Source: Halobacteriovoraceae bacterium
GTDB taxonomy: Bacteria; Bdellovibrionota; Bacteriovoracia; Bacteriovoracales; Bacteriovoracaceae
NCBI GenBank assembly: GCA_018663815.1
Contig: JABJPQ010000300.1
Span: forward strand, 1 to 7,586
Direction: 5' to 3'
DNA: 7,586 bases
Of this stretch, positions 6,235-7,586 are shown piece by piece. Position 1 is the stretch's first letter. Every line of letters begins with the position of its first letter. The translations under genes and the position numbers were made by a program. The notes beneath the pieces were generated by a model. It was given only the letters and a program-made list of their open reading frames with translations. It searched no databases and was not told the DNA's origin.

Positions 6235-7068
6235 CTAACTAAGTAATCTAAGAGCGTTTTGACCCTGAGAATTAGCTTGAGCAAGGACAGCTGTTCCTGC
6301 TTGTCCCAAAATATTGTTCTTAGCATTTTCTGCTGCAACCTCAGCGTAATCAACATCTCTAATTCGAGAGTTTGCTGCTGATAAATTCTCATTCGTAATT
6401 TGTAAATTATTACTTGTAGAGATTAATCGATTCTGAATCGCTCCTAAACCTGCTCTTTGCCCAGATACTCTTTCTATAGCTGAATCAATTGAACTTAAGG
6501 ATGATTGTGCTCCAAGTTTTGAAGAAACATCAATATCTGCAAGACCTAAACCTGTTAATTTTGCATCAGTCATCTTAACATCGTAAGAAATTCTATCCTG
6601 GAATGCATCATTGTTAATACCAATCTGAAAATCGAGCTTATCTCCTTCTCCAGATAAGAGTTTTGTCCCATTAAATTCTGTCACCTGAGCAATTCTTTCA
6701 ATTTCTTTTTTTAAACTTTGATACTCCATATTAGAGAAACCTCTCTCGACATCTCCAACGGTATCCGATGCTGTCTGGATTGAAAGCTCTCTAAGCCTAG
6801 TTAACATACTTGATATTTCATCTAACCCACCTTCAGCAGTTTGCACCATAGAAATACCATCATTTGCATTTCGATTTGCTTGTGAAGTAGACCTGATCTG
6901 AGCCTTTAACTTTTCACTAATGGCCAAGCCAGCCGCATCATCAGAAGCCTTAGTAATTCGAGATCCTGAAGACATCTTATTCAATGTATTCTGTGATTTT
7001 CTGTTGTTCATCGATAATGCTCTTTGAGCAGCAATTGAAGATACATTTGTGTTAATTCGAAAGCCCAT
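6235..7068 (-). CDS. fliC: Flagellin, copy 2 (complete)
   Basis: This 277-residue flagellin has the same architecture as copy 1, with no length difference. The N-terminal D0/D1 motifs (MGFRINTNVSSIAAQR, ASDDAAGLAISEKLKA) and C-terminal core (IQNRLISTSNNLQITNENLS onwards) are identical or nearly so. Differences cluster in residues 17-60 and in the short central segment 165-200, the part most likely to face outwards. It ends LRLLS rather than LRLLG. AAGGAG (7076-7081) precedes the ATG by 7 nt. Its 3' coding region from about 6321 to 6465 is almost identical at nucleotide level to copy 3, unlike the last 83 nt before its stop. A 255-bp spacer separates it from copy 1, and a weaker sigma-28-like promoter lies upstream. 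Tandem flagellins in related predators contribute unequally to the filament, so the copies need not be redundant. Confidence 0.97.
   Translation of the reverse strand: MGFRINTNVSSIAAQRALSMNNRKSQNTLNKMSSGSRITKASDDAAGLAISEKLKAQIRSTSQANRNANDGISMVQTAEGGLDEISSMLTRLRELSIQTASDTVGDVERGFSNMEYQSLKKEIERIAQVTEFNGTKLLSGEGDKLDFQIGINNDAFQDRISYDVKMTDAKLTGLGLADIDVSSKLGAQSSLSSIDSAIERVSGQRAGLGAIQNRLISTSNNLQITNENLSAANSRIRDVDYAEVAAENAKNNILGQAGTAVLAQANSQGQNALRLLS
6321..6465 (-). repeat. Near-identical tract shared with flagellin copy 3 (copy 2 side)
   Basis: Aligned to 7442-7586 (offset 1121 bp), this 145-bp stretch has two mismatches (6328/7449 and 6370/7491). The matching region of copy 1 differs from copy 3 at about 22 positions, mostly synonymous. 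The adjacent 83 nt towards the stop codon differ between copies 2 and 3 at about 22 positions. Confidence 0.9.
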
Positions 7069-7097
7069 TCTTATTCTCCTTGAGTGGATTACAAGAT

Positions 7098-7152
7098 GTA
7101 TCTTTTTCTGATACTCTCTCCTTCTGTTTGGAGAAATAAGCTTCCTACTTAT
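7098..7152 (-). promoter_or_regulatory. Possible hairpins in the copy 2 flagellin leader
   Basis: Three consecutive 5-bp inverted repeats occur: ATAAG/CTTAT (7136-7152), TCTCC/GGAGA (7117-7134) and GTATC/GATAC (7098-7114), with 7-8 nt loops. Stems this short arise by chance in a region of this size, so the support comes mainly from similarity of layout to the copy 1 leader. Confidence 0.25.
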
Positions 7153-7221
7153 ACTTGAATATTTATATAACCAAATTATCTACTGTCTAACTTTAGATCA
7201 GCAAGATAACTACTGTTTACT

Positions 7222-7248
7222 GTTTCGACATCTTTGGAAAAAAGTTTT
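7222..7248 (-). promoter_or_regulatory. Weak sigma-28-like promoter candidate for flagellin copy 2
   Basis: On the - strand AAAACTTT (7248-7241), an 11-nt spacer and GTCGAAAC (7229-7222) match the sigma-28 consensus at 6 of 8 and 5 of 8 positions with correct spacing. A T9 tract (7258-7250) lies directly upstream and could act as an UP-like element. The leader would be about 145 nt. No sigma-54-type TGGC/TGC pair was seen in 7069-7295. Confidence 0.35.
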
Positions 7249-7289
7249 GAAAAAAAAATAGACACTTACTAAACGGAAAAATATTCCAT

Positions 7290-7315
7290 AAAAAAGGGAG
7301 CTATTAATAGCTCCC
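7290..7315 (-). terminator. Intrinsic terminator of flagellin copy 3
   Basis: GGGAGCTATTAATAGCTCCC (7296-7315) is a perfect 20-bp palindrome followed on the - strand by six T (7295-7290). It lies 40 nt beyond the copy 3 stop and insulates copy 2 from upstream transcription. Confidence 0.9.
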
Positions 7316-7355
7316 CTCTTTTTATCATACTGATATATAAAATTAATCTTTCTGA

Positions 7356-7586
7356 TTAACCAATTAGTCTTAATGCATTTTGTCCTTGTGCATTTGCTTG
7401 CGCAAGTACAGAAGTACCAGCTTGAGCCAAGATATTATTCTTAGCATTCTCTGCTGCAACCTCAGCGTAATCAACATCTCTAATTCGAGAATTTGCTGCT
7501 GATAAATTCTCATTCGTAATTTGTAAATTATTACTTGTAGAGATTAATCGATTCTGAATCGCTCCTAAACCTGCTCTTTGCCCAGA
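7356..7586 (-). CDS. fliC: Flagellin, copy 3 (C-terminal part; 5' end outside window)
   Basis: This is the last 76 codons and TAA stop of a third flagellin, running off the right edge in frame. The visible residues begin SGQRAGLGAIQNRL, continue through SNNLQITNENLSAANSRIRD and VDYAEVAAENAKNNIL, and end AQGQNALRLIG. This is the C-terminal D1/D0 helix region, which packs in the filament core. It differs from copies 1 and 2 by Ala for Gly in NNILAQAG and by the LRLIG ending. Most of the visible sequence is nearly identical in DNA to copy 2, while its last 83 coding nucleotides have diverged. Its own terminator lies immediately downstream, and the promoter and N-terminus are not visible. Confidence 0.95.
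   Translation of the reverse strand, partial: SGQRAGLGAIQNRLISTSNNLQITNENLSAANSRIRDVDYAEVAAENAKNNILAQAGTSVLAQANAQGQNALRLIG
7442..7586 (-). repeat. Near-identical tract shared with flagellin copy 2 (copy 3 side)
   Basis: This is the partner of 6321-6465: 143 of 145 positions match and the tract continues to the window edge, so its full length is unknown. Its left boundary is sharp. Confidence 0.9.

Noticed and set aside
6207..6392. 61-codon - strand frame over the 3' end of flagellin copy 2
   Set aside because: It is a shifted reading of the conserved flagellin C-terminus with no start signal of its own.
7181..7200. TAAAGTTA with a nearby GATAA (- strand) as an alternative sigma-28 promoter for copy 2
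   Set aside because: The spacing between the two elements is about seven nucleotides too short.
7210..7226. Short tandem AAACAGT repeat (- strand) as an operator
   Set aside because: It is two 7-bp copies only, overlaps the promoter candidate, and has no partner upstream of copy 1.
1..7586. Defence system, CRISPR array, prophage, insertion sequence, tRNA or rRNA
   Set aside because: No repeat-spacer pattern, transposase, integrase, terminal inverted repeats or RNA-gene motifs were seen; all repeats found are terminator hairpins, leader hairpins, homopolymers or flagellin paralogy.

Overview
This AT-rich window (about one third G+C by eye) looks like chromosomal DNA of a motile Gram-negative predator-type bacterium of the Bdellovibrionota, most likely a Bacteriovorax/Halobacteriovorax relative. 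The basis is the tandem array of compact ~277-residue flagellins, low GC, and a lipoprotein, LysM protein and histidine kinase of a style common in that group. This placement is inference from protein style, not from a database search.

Positions 1-3787, + strand: a compact three-gene unit with spacings of 11 and 14 bp. The first gene encodes a secreted protein with a LysM-like N-terminus and a strand-rich, barrel-like C-terminus. The second encodes an outer-membrane-type lipoprotein with a fibronectin III domain followed by a LamG-like domain. The third encodes a multi-pass membrane PAS-histidine kinase that starts at TTG. A TATAAT hexamer lies 23 bp upstream of the first ATG. Tight packing suggests co-transcription of two envelope/surface proteins with a membrane sensor kinase; no response regulator is in view.

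Positions 3784-5079, - strand: a two-domain enzyme with an N-terminal NUDIX hydrolase and a C-terminal LACTB2-like metallo-beta-lactamase-fold hydrolase plus winged helix. Its stop codon overlaps the kinase stop by 4 bp in convergent orientation. An uninterrupted C9 tract sits exactly in the interdomain linker. Its start has no Shine-Dalgarno sequence and may be leaderless.

Positions 5080-7586, - strand: three tandem flagellin genes, the third cut by the window edge. All three are followed by a hairpin terminator; those after the first and third copies are clear and that after the second is weaker. The first flagellin has a good sigma-28 (FliA) promoter match and a leader that can fold into three adjacent hairpins. 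The second has a weaker sigma-28-like match. The second and third genes share an almost identical tract of at least 145 bp that begins sharply beside strongly diverged sequence, a signature of recent gene conversion. The flagellins polymerise into the filament. The arrangement suggests separately regulated subunits kept similar by recombination.
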